From CALLPQ01 sp964421675 (lineage in GTDB: Bacteria; Pseudomonadota; Alphaproteobacteria; Caulobacterales; Parvularculaceae): a stretch of DNA of 64,000 nucleotides. Positions 54,315 through 63,437 of the stretch are shown in pieces. A model generated the notes under the pieces. It did not search any database and was not told the origin of the DNA. It saw nothing but the letters and a program-made list of their open reading frames with translations. The position numbers and the translations under genes were made by a program. The stretch spans positions 42,713 to 106,712 of the forward strand of contig CAYQXV010000004.1 of NCBI GenBank assembly GCA_964421675.1. The letters are read 5' to 3'. How positions within the stretch are numbered: position 1 is the first letter of the stretch; the number at the start of each line of letters is the position of its first letter.

Positions 54315-55295
54315 ATGAAAATCAAACAGTTATATGCAATTTCTGCAGCATCACTTGCAGTTGCAACCTTAACATCAGCCTGCGTGAGCACCTCTGATTC
54401 CTATCAAGCTTATGATGAGGATGCCTATTTTGACGATTCTGCAGTTGATTTTGCCCCGCGCCCAAGCCGGGTAAGGATCGCCGGTAGCTGGTTTGGGATC
54501 GGCGAGGGCGTTGGCGACTTAAATCGTATTGAGCTTGCCCAAATTGCCAGTCGGCTCGACACCACCACGCCCGACGATGATATTTGGCTCCTGCGCAATG
54601 CGGCCAGCACCGATAACGCACCAGCAGCGATCGCCTCCCATGAGGACACAATGGCGGCAGAAAAAGCCAGCCATTTTCGCGCCCGCAAACATTTGAACAA
54701 TCGCAGCTATGACGCGCAACGTGCACTGAGCGTCAATCAATCCCTGCCCGAAGGATGGATCGAGGACGGCGATAAAATCCGTCATGTGGTCAGCGGGCTC
54801 GGCTGTGATTTGAGTTTTTCACTGGAGGATGATTCAGGTCTGGCCCTGCAACAGCTCCATGAATTTGATCAGTCCGGCACCAATGTTGGATGTTCGTTCG
54901 AAACACGAGGCGGCGCAACGGTTACGCTTTATGCCACCTATGCACCAGATGTTTCACAGGAAGATCACGCAAATGGAGCTGCGGCCAGTATCGCAGAACG
55001 CTTCCAGACCACAACAACACTGCCCCTCGCGGTCAGTACAGTTACAGACGATCAGGGCACAGAATATGAAAAACCGTCAGCGATTGCGTTTGATATTACG
55101 CCAACCGATGGTCCAGTACCGCTAAAGAGTTCACTATGGGTTGTTAAAACTGGCGGCTGGCATGTCAAAGCACGCGCCACCTATAGGCAGGATGATATTC
55201 CAACTGAGATAATGTCGCTTCTAATGTTTACGGTCGCTCATGTTGAGGTGCGCGCAACAAACGGCAATGAAATCGATCACTCAGTTGAGATTTAA
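54315..55295 (+). CDS. Putative lipoprotein, unknown function
   Basis: A 326-residue protein with signal peptide and lipobox TSAC (Cys at about residue 23). After an acidic stretch (about 30-45) follow a folded N-terminal part and a C-terminal domain (about 175-320) with strands such as TVTLYATYAPDV and VKTGGWHVKARATYR. No family motif is recognised. ATG at 54315 has GGAAAA close upstream; the in-frame ATG 22 codons earlier would bury the signal peptide. Confidence 0.75.
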   Translation: MKIKQLYAISAASLAVATLTSACVSTSDSYQAYDEDAYFDDSAVDFAPRPSRVRIAGSWFGIGEGVGDLNRIELAQIASRLDTTTPDDDIWLLRNAASTDNAPAAIASHEDTMAAEKASHFRARKHLNNRSYDAQRALSVNQSLPEGWIEDGDKIRHVVSGLGCDLSFSLEDDSGLALQQLHEFDQSGTNVGCSFETRGGATVTLYATYAPDVSQEDHANGAAASIAERFQTTTTLPLAVSTVTDDQGTEYEKPSAIAFDITPTDGPVPLKSSLWVVKTGGWHVKARATYRQDDIPTEIMSLLMFTVAHVEVRATNGNEIDHSVEI

Positions 55296-55369
55296 CAAAG
55301 TCCGCCGCGTTTTTGGGTAAAAGATAGAAGCGACGGCATGATGGTTGTGTATTTTAAAGGTATTGGGTG

Positions 55370-56600
55370 ATGGAATTACTTATTGGGATTTTGCCGTTAT
55401 TTTTGATGGCGCTATATTTGGTGGTTCGCGGGATGCAGCGTCAGGCTGCCCATGCGGATTTGATCAGCAAGTTCAGCTCAATCCAGAAAAAACGTAAATC
55501 GCGCGTCATTGCAATGGTTCATCGCCAAGAAGCAATGGGCATTCTTGGTGTTCCGATATTAAAATATATCGACCTGAATGACGCTGAAGATATTTTAGAG
55601 GCAATCCGCCGGACGTCCGATACAACGCCGTTGGAAATTGTTCTGCATACACCGGGCGGTCTTGTTTTACCGGCATTACAAATTGCCCGCGCCATTAAAG
55701 CCCATCCCGCGCGCACCACGGTTTTTGTTCCCCATTATGCCATGTCGGGCGGCACCCTGATTGCCCTGGCCGCCGACGAAATCGTCATGAGCCAGCATGC
55801 AGTTCTGGGCCCGGTTGATCCGCAAATTGGCGGCCTCCCGGCAGCTTCCCTGTTGCGATTAAAGCAGGAAAAATCCATCGATATGATTGGCGATCAAACA
55901 TTGATCCTTGCCGATGTCGGGGAAATGGCGATCCGCCAATTGCACGATGCAGCCTATGAACTCTTATCAGGCACCGTGTCTGATAATGCAGCGCACGCCA
56001 TTGCCGAGCAACTCTCATCGGGTCGCTGGACCCATGATTATCCGATCATTCCCGGCCATGCGGCAGAATTGGGCCTCAATGTATCTGTTCAGATGCCGAA
56101 AGAAATCATGCAAATGATGGCCTTGTTCCCTTCCAGCCTGTCAGGCAGCACGGTGAAAGCCGTTGACCCTGATCAAGAGCGCGGGTCAAAAGGCAAATCG
56201 CAAATGCCCGTCACCCCGGTGCAGGCACCCTATGCCCGGCCACTCTCAATAGATCAGGGCACTATGACCGGATATCAGCCCGGTCCCGGCGCGCGCAGCC
56301 ATAGTTATGGTCCATGGAACCCGCGAGCCTTNNNNNNNNNNNNNNNNNNNNNNNNNNNNNNNNNNNNNNNNNNNNNNNNNNNNNNNNNNNNNNNNNNNNN
56401 NNNNNNNNNNNNNNNNNNNNNNNNNNNNNNNTGGCAATCGCCAGCCCGGTTCCCACTCAGGGTCCCCATCAACGCCTCAGCCAGCCCCCCAACCCGTGCC
56501 CAATTTCGGTCCGGGGACAGCACCAGGGCCAGCGCCCGGAGAAGTCAGAAATAGCGGCGAGAAAAGTACAAGCCGCAACAGAACCTGGTTTCGCCGATAG
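55370..56600 (+). CDS. SDH-family Clp-fold serine protease with Pro-rich tail (broken by a gap)
   Basis: N-terminal membrane anchor (2-20), then a ClpP/crotonase-fold protease domain of the SDH family: LHTPGGLVLPALQIARAI, the nucleophile Ser126 in YAMSGGTLIALAADEIVMS, and Asp-containing GPVDPQIGG. After about residue 250 the protein turns Pro/Gly/Ser-rich. The assembly gap at 56332-56431 falls in this tail, so the frame across it is undetermined. The frame after the gap that fits is the one ending at 56600 (GNRQPGSHSGSPS to TWFRR). The length 1231 is not a multiple of three because the gap size is artificial. Not a real frameshift. Confidence 0.85.
56332..56431. other. Scaffold gap (100 N) in the Pro-rich tail of the protease gene
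   Basis: Exactly 100 N, a placeholder. Flanking peptides (YQPGPGARSHSYGPW before, RQPGSHSGSPS after) share a QPG-SHS pattern, so a short internal repeat may have defeated the assembly. Confidence 0.95.
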
Positions 56601-56717
56601 GGCTCCAACCCAAGCCATTCGATCACAGATAGGTTATAACTGCGGCGCATCCTTTTTATTCAGGTGTGCCAGGGATAAGGTCCTGCGTGAACTTCACTGA
56701 AAAAGGAACGTCCTCGC

Positions 56718-58427
56718 ATGCTTGTCCGAATTGCATATTTTTGTATCGCCTTGGTAACGCTCACAAGCGGGGTCTTTACCCAAACTTCGAATGCCCAATC
56801 TCAAGAAGGCGCCAATACCGATTTAGTGCGCACAACGAGCAATGGCGAGATTGCCGGGACCCGTGCGGAAAATGGTGCGCATGTGTGGCGATCGGTTCCT
56901 TATGCGGCCTCGACAGCGGGCGAAAATCGGTGGCGTTCCCCGCAGCCGCGTGCCAACTGGGAAGGGGTGCGCGATGCAACCCAATTTGGCGAGCGCTGTC
57001 CCCAGAGAACAAATTTCTTCAACCCGGTTGAAGGGCTGGAAAACGGTGTTCTGATTGGCGATGAAGATTGCCTGAGCGTAGATATTTATGCGCCTGCAAA
57101 TGCCATGGAGTCTGATGCGCCGTTACCGGTCATGGTGTGGATCCATGGCGGATCAAATGTCTCAGGCTCGTCGAACCTTTATGACGCCTCGCGATTGGCC
57201 GCCCATGAGAATGTCATCATTATTGGCGTTCAATATCGCTTGGGCCCGCTTGGTTGGTTCTCACACGAACTATTTGACGGCGAAGGAGAGGGCGCAAATT
57301 TTGGCACTCAGGATATAATCGCCGCCTTGCAATGGGTAAAACAAAATGCTGCAAATTTTGGCGGCAATCCAGACCTCGTTACCCTTTTTGGCGAAAGCGC
57401 AGGCGGGCATAATGTGGTCACTATGTTGGCCGCCCCCTCGGCAAAGGGATTGTTTCACCGCGCCATCATTCAATCAGGCAGTTTTGACAGCACCAGCGTG
57501 AGCGTTGCCAGAGAAGGGGCAAAGGGTTTTGCCAATCCGTCTAATACCATTGTCGGCCGCGTTAACGCCCAAAGTGCTGCGGATATGCGCGCATTAAGCG
57601 TTGCTGATTTATTTGCCGCCTATGATACCGGAACCGGCTTTACCGATCTTCCGCGCATTATCGAAGATGGGGTAACCCTTCCAAACACGCCAATGCGCGC
57701 AGTCTTTGCCAATCCACAAACCTTTAATGCTGTCCCCATCATTACCGGGACCAATCGCGATGAGATGAAACTTTTTCAACTCGGCAATCCGCGGTTAACC
57801 CGGCGTATTTTCGGAACCCTATTTCAGGCGCGCAATCAAAAACTCTATGATGTCGCCTCTGACTATACTAGCCGTGTGTGGCGTATTCGCTCTGTCGATC
57901 AGCCCGCGAAATTAATGATAGAAGGGGGGCACACGGAAGTTTATGGCTATCGGTTTGACTGGGATGATGGCGGTTCGTTTCTGGTCATGGATCTCGCCAA
58001 AATTTTAGGCGCTGCCCATGCCATGGAAATCCCATTCGTGTTCAATAAATTTGTTCTGTTAGGGGAGGCCGACAAGGTTCTTTTCAAAAAGAAAACCGAA
58101 GAAAGTCGGCAGCTATTATCACGCGCAATGGGCCGATATTGGGCCAATTTTGCCCGCAACGGCGTGCCATCAGATCCAACAGGGGGCGTTGCATGGCCGC
58201 CCTATGCAGCGCAGGACGGATCGCTTTTGCGCCTTGATGCGGTGCGCCGTAAACGCAAAGATCGCGGCATTGAAGTGATTACCGGTGCCGACACCATGTC
58301 CGCCCTGATCGATGATCTGGCCAGCGAAAAGCGGATTTCCGCCGAACAACGATGCGAAGTGGCTCAGGCCGTCATCGATTGGGTACCCAGCCTGGAGCAG
58401 CGAATCCGCGCGGGTGTGTGTCCATAA
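56718..58427 (+). CDS. Secreted type-B carboxylesterase
   Basis: A 569-residue alpha/beta-hydrolase with a signal peptide (about 1-27). The nucleophile is Ser227 in FGESAGGH; EDCLSVDIYAP (117-127) and MVWIHGGSNVSGSSN with the oxyanion hole match the type-B family. Its natural ester substrate is not predictable from sequence. A hairpin terminator follows at 58534. Confidence 0.9.
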   Translation: MLVRIAYFCIALVTLTSGVFTQTSNAQSQEGANTDLVRTTSNGEIAGTRAENGAHVWRSVPYAASTAGENRWRSPQPRANWEGVRDATQFGERCPQRTNFFNPVEGLENGVLIGDEDCLSVDIYAPANAMESDAPLPVMVWIHGGSNVSGSSNLYDASRLAAHENVIIIGVQYRLGPLGWFSHELFDGEGEGANFGTQDIIAALQWVKQNAANFGGNPDLVTLFGESAGGHNVVTMLAAPSAKGLFHRAIIQSGSFDSTSVSVAREGAKGFANPSNTIVGRVNAQSAADMRALSVADLFAAYDTGTGFTDLPRIIEDGVTLPNTPMRAVFANPQTFNAVPIITGTNRDEMKLFQLGNPRLTRRIFGTLFQARNQKLYDVASDYTSRVWRIRSVDQPAKLMIEGGHTEVYGYRFDWDDGGSFLVMDLAKILGAAHAMEIPFVFNKFVLLGEADKVLFKKKTEESRQLLSRAMGRYWANFARNGVPSDPTGGVAWPPYAAQDGSLLRLDAVRRKRKDRGIEVITGADTMSALIDDLASEKRISAEQRCEVAQAVIDWVPSLEQRIRAGVCP

Positions 58428-58533
58428 ATCACATGAAAAATCCGTCTTAACCGGTTAATTTTGAGCGTTTATTTTGAATTTGTTAGAAAATAACGACGGC
58501 TTTTCCCGGGTCGCGCGTTTACTTATTATGGAG

Positions 58534-58566
58534 AGGGCAAACTGGCAGTGGCAGATTTGCCCTTTT
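58534..58566 (+). terminator. Intrinsic terminator after the carboxylesterase gene
   Basis: Perfect 8-bp stem AGGGCAAA/TTTGCCCT with a 14-base loop, running directly into TTTT. It separates the esterase from the sigma-factor operon. Confidence 0.8.
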
Positions 58567-58600
58567 GCGTGCGCTTATGCGTATAAGAGCGAAATTTGTC

Positions 58601-58629
58601 GGAACCGACGGCGAGCGACCATAGTCTAA
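58601..58629 (+). promoter_or_regulatory. Candidate ECF-type promoter of the sigma-factor operon
   Basis: GGAACC at 58601-58606 and GTCTAA at 58624-58629, 17 bases apart, resemble the GGAAC/TCTAA elements recognised by many group 4 (ECF) sigma factors. The position 31 bases upstream of the sigma gene start suggests autoregulation. The spacing is at the upper end of the usual range. Confidence 0.45.
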
Positions 58630-58659
58630 TTTGAGTTCGTCTTGGAGGAATTGGCCTAC

Positions 58660-59238
58660 ATGCCTGACACCAAAGGTGAGGTGGATGATCTGCGACTGGC
58701 GGCGGCGGGCAATGAACAGGCCGCTGCGCGCCTTTATAAGCAGTATTCGGGAAAAATTTTCGCTCTTGCCTGGAATATGCTCGGTGAAAGAGGAGCGGCA
58801 GAAGACGTTATGCAGGATGTCTTTATCAAGTTTTGGCAAAATCTCGACGATTTGCGTGAGCGCGACGTTCCGGTAACGCCGTGGTTATTACGGGTCACAA
58901 AAAACAGATCTATCGACCTCTTGCGGCGCAAGCGCGAAGTGTTGAGCGATGCCCTCCCAGAGCCAGCAGACCCGGCGAGTTCTGCCCTCGATACGCTCCA
59001 AGATAGAGAGCGCGACGAACTTGTTGCCAAGGCAATCGCTGAGCTGCCCGACCGCCAGCGCCTTGCGATCACCCTTACCACCACAGTTGGTCTGTCATCG
59101 GTGCAGGCCGCCGAAACCATGGAAATTGGGGTGCGGGCCCTGGAATCCCTTACCGCCCGCGCCCGCCGGTCCCTGAAAGAAACCCTAAAAAGCTATCTTA
59201 ACGACGCGGTCCTTGATGACCCCTCAGGCGTTGCGTAA
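58660..59238 (+). CDS. ECF-family RNA polymerase sigma factor
   Basis: A 192-residue sigma-70 group 4 factor. Region 2 is clear: AAARLYKQYSGKIFALAWNM, GAAEDVMQDVFIKFWQNL and TPWLLRVTKNRSIDLLRRKR. Region 4 is LPDRQRLAITLTTTVGLSSV through TARARRSLKETL, with the HTH. There is no extra domain. GGAGG is 11 bases upstream of the ATG; a TTG six codons before would include that site and is rejected. It heads a compact gene set with a membrane protein and a periplasmic protein, the usual place for an anti-sigma factor. Confidence 0.93.
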   Translation: MPDTKGEVDDLRLAAAGNEQAAARLYKQYSGKIFALAWNMLGERGAAEDVMQDVFIKFWQNLDDLRERDVPVTPWLLRVTKNRSIDLLRRKREVLSDALPEPADPASSALDTLQDRERDELVAKAIAELPDRQRLAITLTTTVGLSSVQAAETMEIGVRALESLTARARRSLKETLKSYLNDAVLDDPSGVA

Positions 59239-59249
59239 AGGAATATCTC

Positions 59250-59747
59250 ATGACCAATGCACCTGATAAACTCTCCCCCAAAGCGCTCGAAGCGCTCGAT
59301 AATGCGTTGGCAGCACATGGCTGTGATGAATCCCGTTGGCCAGAGGATGTAAGGGCATTTGCGCGCCGCCATGGCGATCATCGCGATATTGCATCGCGCA
59401 TTCAAGAGGCGAAAAAACTGGACGGCTTATTGTCCGTACGCGATGAGCCAAGCCTTGACCCCGGTCAGTTTGGCATCACAATGGCGCATTATCGCAGTGC
59501 AATGCAGTCCCAACAAAATACAGCGCCCGTTAAACAGCTATCTTTTCTGCAGAAATTATATACATTCGCAGGCGGAACAATGACGGCGATGGGCGGGGCC
59601 GCAGCGGCGATTGTCGGAATAGTTGCGGGACTGACGATTTCTCCTGACAGACTCCCGCCAGAAGTAGAGCTTGCGCAATATATATCGGAGATTGATAATT
59701 TCTCGGATATCGAAGAGATTTCAGCGGAGATTTCAGATGTTCAATAG
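59250..59747 (+). CDS. Single-pass membrane protein, candidate anti-sigma factor
   Basis: A 165-residue protein: an N-terminal cytosolic helical part (ALEALDNALAAHGCDESRWP and following, 1-100), one membrane helix rich in Gly/Ala (about 110-132) and a short acidic periplasmic tail (about 135-165). It follows the sigma gene by 11 bases. The topology (cytosolic N-terminus, one helix) fits an anti-sigma factor, but I recognise no ASD or zinc motif; only one cysteine occurs in the N-terminal part, so it is not a ZAS type. The function is inferred from position and topology. Confidence 0.7.
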   Translation: MTNAPDKLSPKALEALDNALAAHGCDESRWPEDVRAFARRHGDHRDIASRIQEAKKLDGLLSVRDEPSLDPGQFGITMAHYRSAMQSQQNTAPVKQLSFLQKLYTFAGGTMTAMGGAAAAIVGIVAGLTISPDRLPPEVELAQYISEIDNFSDIEEISAEISDVQ

Positions 59748-60270
59748 TACGCTCAAAGGCTGGCAATGGCTGCTTGCCGGCTCATTGATCTTGAATGTTG
59801 GTTTTATTTTTTATTCAATCACCGGCAATGTAGCGAATGCCGACCGCGACGCCCTTATTGCATCTGCGCCGCCGCCCCGGGACATGAGAGGGCCGGGCGG
59901 CTTTGCGCGGCTTACCGAATATACATCACTTAACGATGAGAGCAGAAGCAAAATGCGCGCGATTATTGATGATGCACTGCCGGAATTGCGCAAACGCGTG
60001 CACGCCTCACGCAGAGCGCAACGCGCGTGGGATGATGCTCTGAACACGGATGGATTTGATATAGCAGAGTTGAAAAGCCTTGCACAAACCATGGCCCAAA
60101 CCAGAGCAGACCAACATTACTACGCACAAGAAATCTACCTTGATGCGTTGGCCCAGCTCTCTCCTGATATGCGCCAGGCGGTATTAGAAGAAAGAGCCCA
60201 GCGCCATGCAGCGCGCCGCGAGCGCCGATCACAAAGACGTGATAACCGCCACAGGGGCGACAAACCATGA
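59737..60270 (+). CDS. Periplasmic Spy/CnrX-like helical sensor protein
   Basis: A 177-residue protein with an N-terminal membrane anchor (about 8-28) and a long periplasmic helical region, very rich in Arg, Ala, Gln and Asp. The helix-hairpin repeat (SLNDESRSKMRAIIDDALPE, then AQLSPDMRQAVLEERAQRH) resembles the heavy-metal-sensor/Spy LTxxQ-like proteins that act as periplasmic sensors for ECF systems. It begins 11 bases inside the upstream gene. The C-terminal tail is strongly basic (RRERRSQRRDNRHRGD). Any metal ligand is not obvious. Confidence 0.72.
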   Translation: MFNSTLKGWQWLLAGSLILNVGFIFYSITGNVANADRDALIASAPPPRDMRGPGGFARLTEYTSLNDESRSKMRAIIDDALPELRKRVHASRRAQRAWDDALNTDGFDIAELKSLAQTMAQTRADQHYYAQEIYLDALAQLSPDMRQAVLEERAQRHAARRERRSQRRDNRHRGDKP

Positions 60271-60405
60271 AATTGTCACAATTGAGCCGACGGTTATCGT
60301 AAAATAGACCGTTTAGTCTGTATAAAGGATGACAACAAAGCCGTCATTGCTTTACGTCGAACCCCCACTAAGCTGGAACCCAAATTCAGCGTCGAAAGGA
60401 ATATC

Positions 60406-60945
60406 ATGAAACTCTCAATTTTATTGTCCGCCGCAACATCAGCTTTGTTGATTGCTGGATCTGCGCAAGCGTTTGAAAAATCAACGTCAGAACGCGCTGA
60501 TGAAATCATGGAGCGCATGGATGTCAATCAAGATGGTGTCATCGATCAAGCGGACCGCGATGCCAAGCAAGCAGAGCGTTTCGCAAAAATTGATACAGAC
60601 GGCGACGGCTATCTGACACAAGATGAATTAGCGGCCGCAAGACAAGCTCGCCATGAGGCCCGCGCTGAACGCAGAGAAAATCGCCGTGGACGGATGATTG
60701 AAAAACTCGACCAAGATGGCGACGGCGTGCTTTCCGAAGAAGAATTTAACGCGCGCCCAGATCGCGGTGAGGCTGGCGAACGTGGTCACCGCCGAGGAAA
60801 ACGTGGAAAACGCGGAAAAGGCGGCCATGGTAAACTTCTGAAAGATGCTGACACCAATGGCGACGGCGCGGTTGATCGCGCGGAACTTGAAGCGGCGCTC
60901 GAAGCCCACCAAGCCAAACGTGCAGCGCACCGTAGCGGCAGCTAA
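60406..60945 (+). CDS. Exported protein with four EF-hands
   Basis: A 179-residue protein with a signal peptide cleaved near AQA (22). Four canonical 12-residue EF-hand loops are present: DVNQDGVIDQAD (39-50), DTDGDGYLTQDE (63-74), DQDGDGVLSEEE (102-113) and DTNGDGAVDRAE (149-160). Loop 1 ends in Asp rather than Glu, usually weakening calcium binding. Between pairs lie Arg/Lys/Gly-rich linkers (for example about 119-143). Such proteins bind calcium in the periplasm. It is 135 bases downstream of the sensor-like gene and followed by a strong terminator. Confidence 0.9.
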   Translation: MKLSILLSAATSALLIAGSAQAFEKSTSERADEIMERMDVNQDGVIDQADRDAKQAERFAKIDTDGDGYLTQDELAAARQARHEARAERRENRRGRMIEKLDQDGDGVLSEEEFNARPDRGEAGERGHRRGKRGKRGKGGHGKLLKDADTNGDGAVDRAELEAALEAHQAKRAAHRSGS

Positions 60946-60974
60946 GTTAGCATCGATACGCCTAAAAATTAAAG

Positions 60975-61006
60975 CGCCCGGAGCATTCTTGTTCCGGGCG
61001 TTTTTT
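60975..61006 (+). terminator. Intrinsic terminator after the EF-hand gene
   Basis: Perfect 8-bp stem CGCCCGGA/TCCGGGCG with a 10-base loop, followed by six T. One of the cleanest terminators in the window; it ends the sigma-factor gene set. Confidence 0.92.
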
Positions 61007-61026
61007 GTGGGCGTTAAAACCCCACA

Positions 61027-62331
61027 CTATAATTCCTTCAATGGCTTTTTCTTACCCGATTGATGGCGCTCGCGGCGATCGCTTTCAATATAGCGATCGG
61101 TTGTGGCCATTGTCGAATGGCCCGCATCATCGCGAACATGCTCACGCGGGCGAATTTTCACATCTTCTGAAATGCCCGTATGGCGCAACCAATGCACCGT
61201 CGCTGTGCGCAAATCATAAGCATCATCTTCAAAGCCATCGGCTTTCATTTTCTCAAATGCGGCATCAAAACAATCCTGCACAATTCTGCGCACCTGCCGG
61301 GTTGATGTAATTGGCCCGTGGCCTTTGGCTTTTTTCAAAAGCGGGGTTTGTTCATTAATAACGGGCAGGGGCGATAGATCCAGGCTTTTGCGATAACGCC
61401 GCAGCGCATCCAGCATTTCATTGGAGACCACAATGGTACGGTCCTTATTGCCTTTACCGGTGACATGAAACCACCAATTGCCATCTTGATCCTTGCGGAA
61501 ATCGCCCATAACCGGGTTTGACCGCTCATCAGCTACCAATTCTGAAATGCGCAAATACATGGCAAACAAACAATTCATGATAAACAAGGTCCGCTCATGA
61601 GTTTGCGGATGCTTATCGGCCAAATGTTCAGCCGTCTCAATCACAAAATCCCATTGCAAATTCGTGATCCGCCGAACAATCGCCGCATTATGATCTTTAC
61701 GGATGAATTTACTACGTTGACGGATTAATGCGACCGGATTGAACTCAATTAACTTTTCTTCCGTTAAATAGTCATAGAATGATGACAGCACGGCAAATGT
61801 CGCTTGAATCGAAGCCTGCGAGGGTTTGAAGCGCTTTTTATCCGGCGTAACGCCATTTTTCGCCTCGGTTTTCGAGACCGTAGCCACATAAGGACGCCAA
61901 TCCGCATTGGGGATTTTCTCGCCGTCGCGGCTTAAAAACCGGGCAACGCGCTTATCGCCAATCCAGGCCAATGGCGGGCTAATGGTAAAGCGAATAAAGT
62001 CCTCAATATCGTCTCTGGACAACGACACCGCGCAGCGCTTTTCAATCCGCCAGGCCCATTGCAAAAGCCGCTCAAGATTACTGCGATAGGCGTTAAACGT
62101 GGCCGTGCTGCCATTATAGCTGAACAGAAATTTCAAAACGCTTTCATAGTCGAGATCCGCGCCGTCAACCGTTTCACCATCCAGAAATGGCGCGCTGTCA
62201 AAGCGCTTGGTTTTGTGCGGATTACCAATCGCATCAAGATTATCAATAATTGGCGGCGGCGCATGGCGCTTGGGTTGCGCAAGGCTAGCGTGGGAAACAT
62301 CAGAGTGAATAGATTTGCGTTGAGCGACCAT
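61027..62331 (-). CDS. Tyrosine recombinase (phage-integrase family)
   Basis: A 434-residue integrase with the full catalytic set: Arg261 (LRISE), Lys293 (TGKGNKDR), His380 and Arg383 (HWLRH), His405 (GHSTMATTDRY) and Tyr414. The N-terminal half contains a SAM-like core-binding domain (about 60-210). Typical XerC/D proteins are near 300 residues; the extra N-terminal part makes this a larger integrase. No tRNA, att repeat or phage gene flanks it, so it may be a stranded element gene or a chromosomal recombinase. Convergent with the EF-hand gene. Confidence 0.88.
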   Translation of the reverse strand: MVAQRKSIHSDVSHASLAQPKRHAPPPIIDNLDAIGNPHKTKRFDSAPFLDGETVDGADLDYESVLKFLFSYNGSTATFNAYRSNLERLLQWAWRIEKRCAVSLSRDDIEDFIRFTISPPLAWIGDKRVARFLSRDGEKIPNADWRPYVATVSKTEAKNGVTPDKKRFKPSQASIQATFAVLSSFYDYLTEEKLIEFNPVALIRQRSKFIRKDHNAAIVRRITNLQWDFVIETAEHLADKHPQTHERTLFIMNCLFAMYLRISELVADERSNPVMGDFRKDQDGNWWFHVTGKGNKDRTIVVSNEMLDALRRYRKSLDLSPLPVINEQTPLLKKAKGHGPITSTRQVRRIVQDCFDAAFEKMKADGFEDDAYDLRTATVHWLRHTGISEDVKIRPREHVRDDAGHSTMATTDRYIESDRRERHQSGKKKPLKEL

Positions 62332-62437
62332 AAAGCGGACCTGTTACCGAGGAAACCGCCAAAATATTGATAGGTTCGCCCTATATGTCAATATTCCTAT
62401 ATTGCATATTATCGGACATACGATCAAAATACCCTGC

Positions 62438-62725
62438 TTAGTTCTTTTCTCGACCTGACCAGTTGCGATCTATTTCCATCTCAGTAAAACGGCCAAACTT
62501 TCGGAGAATGATGTCATGCGCAAGTCGTGCTGCTCCCGCTCCGATGCCGCCTCCCAAAACTAAAAACCAAATTTCACCGTCAGGGCCTTTCGCATCTAAG
62601 GGAATACCGTTTTGAATCCGAAGCCAGATTAACGGCCCAAACATAAATAAGAAAAGCAAAAACATCGCCACAAACAATGCAGCAATTCGCGCAATCATAT
62701 TCCGGAGTCTCGTGTTTTTAATCAT
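62438..62725 (-). CDS. Small two-helix membrane protein
   Basis: A 95-residue protein with a long hydrophobic segment (about 8-35) and a second Gly-rich one (about 49-69: WFLVLGGGIGAGAARLAHDI), then a charged C-terminus. No family recognised. Its start overlaps the stop of the next gene on the same strand by 8 bases, so they are likely translated together. Confidence 0.65.
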   Translation of the reverse strand: MIKNTRLRNMIARIAALFVAMFLLFLFMFGPLIWLRIQNGIPLDAKGPDGEIWFLVLGGGIGAGAARLAHDIILRKFGRFTEMEIDRNWSGREKN

Positions 62726-63173
62726 CGGCCTGCGGCCCGCTTTTTCTCCAACCCAGCCTAGGGATAAACCCTAAGAGGATAAGCAGCGCCGAAAAAAATA
62801 AAACCAACCAAAAGATTGTCCTACCGGGCAAAAAACTAACAAATTCTGTCGCCGGATCAGCCGCAGTAAGAGCAATGAGCAGCACAAAACCGATCAACAC
62901 CAGTACTATGGAACTTGAGACAAGAACTAATAATTGTATCGGCCAGCTCACTCTCGTGGTCAGATATTTCCCAAACCGCAAAAAGCCTAGGCAAACGGAA
63001 ATACCAATGATTACGGGAAGGACATTCCATAAAATGCCCGAAACCCCATTTTTCCATCCAAAAATAATTTGGACGAAAAGCATGCCCAAAATCGCCGGTG
63101 TCCAAAGCAGCACATTTGAACGGGTGAAAAATCTATTGCTATTATCTCGTTCCATTTCCCGTATGACTAGCAT
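62718..63173 (-). CDS. Multi-pass membrane protein, unknown function
   Basis: A membrane protein of about 151 residues with four hydrophobic segments between about 18 and 145 and a short polar C-terminus. No family recognised. The start is uncertain: ATG at 63173 is used, another in-frame ATG at 63155 follows (MERDNSN), and a possible 63221 start adds 16 residues. Forms a pair with the small membrane protein downstream. Confidence 0.6.
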   Translation of the reverse strand: MLVIREMERDNSNRFFTRSNVLLWTPAILGMLFVQIIFGWKNGVSGILWNVLPVIIGISVCLGFLRFGKYLTTRVSWPIQLLVLVSSSIVLVLIGFVLLIALTAADPATEFVSFLPGRTIFWLVLFFSALLILLGFIPRLGWRKSGPQADD

Positions 63174-63437
63174 GAATTTGATAAAGAAGAACGCTGAAAT
63201 TTGCGCATTTGCTCGATGCACTAACTTCCGATAACAATGGTGACCTCAATCGGTCATGTCAAATTAGACTTAGCTGTCTAGCGCCTAGCCTGAATTCTAT
63301 TACTTCTAGGACTGTTCTGTCAGTGCGCAAAAGCCCTTTGGCAGTTCGATATGTTTCCCGTCAACGACCATGAGACAGATCAGCTGATTTGCTTTGACGA
63401 GCTATATTATATTGGCGAACTGATTATAATATTCGCT

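Noticed and set aside
55370..56600. True frameshift in the SDH protease
   Set aside because: The frame change occurs only across the 100-N placeholder whose length is arbitrary.
61027..63221. Prophage or integrative element
   Set aside because: Only an integrase and two small membrane proteins; no att repeats, tRNA target, replication or structural genes.
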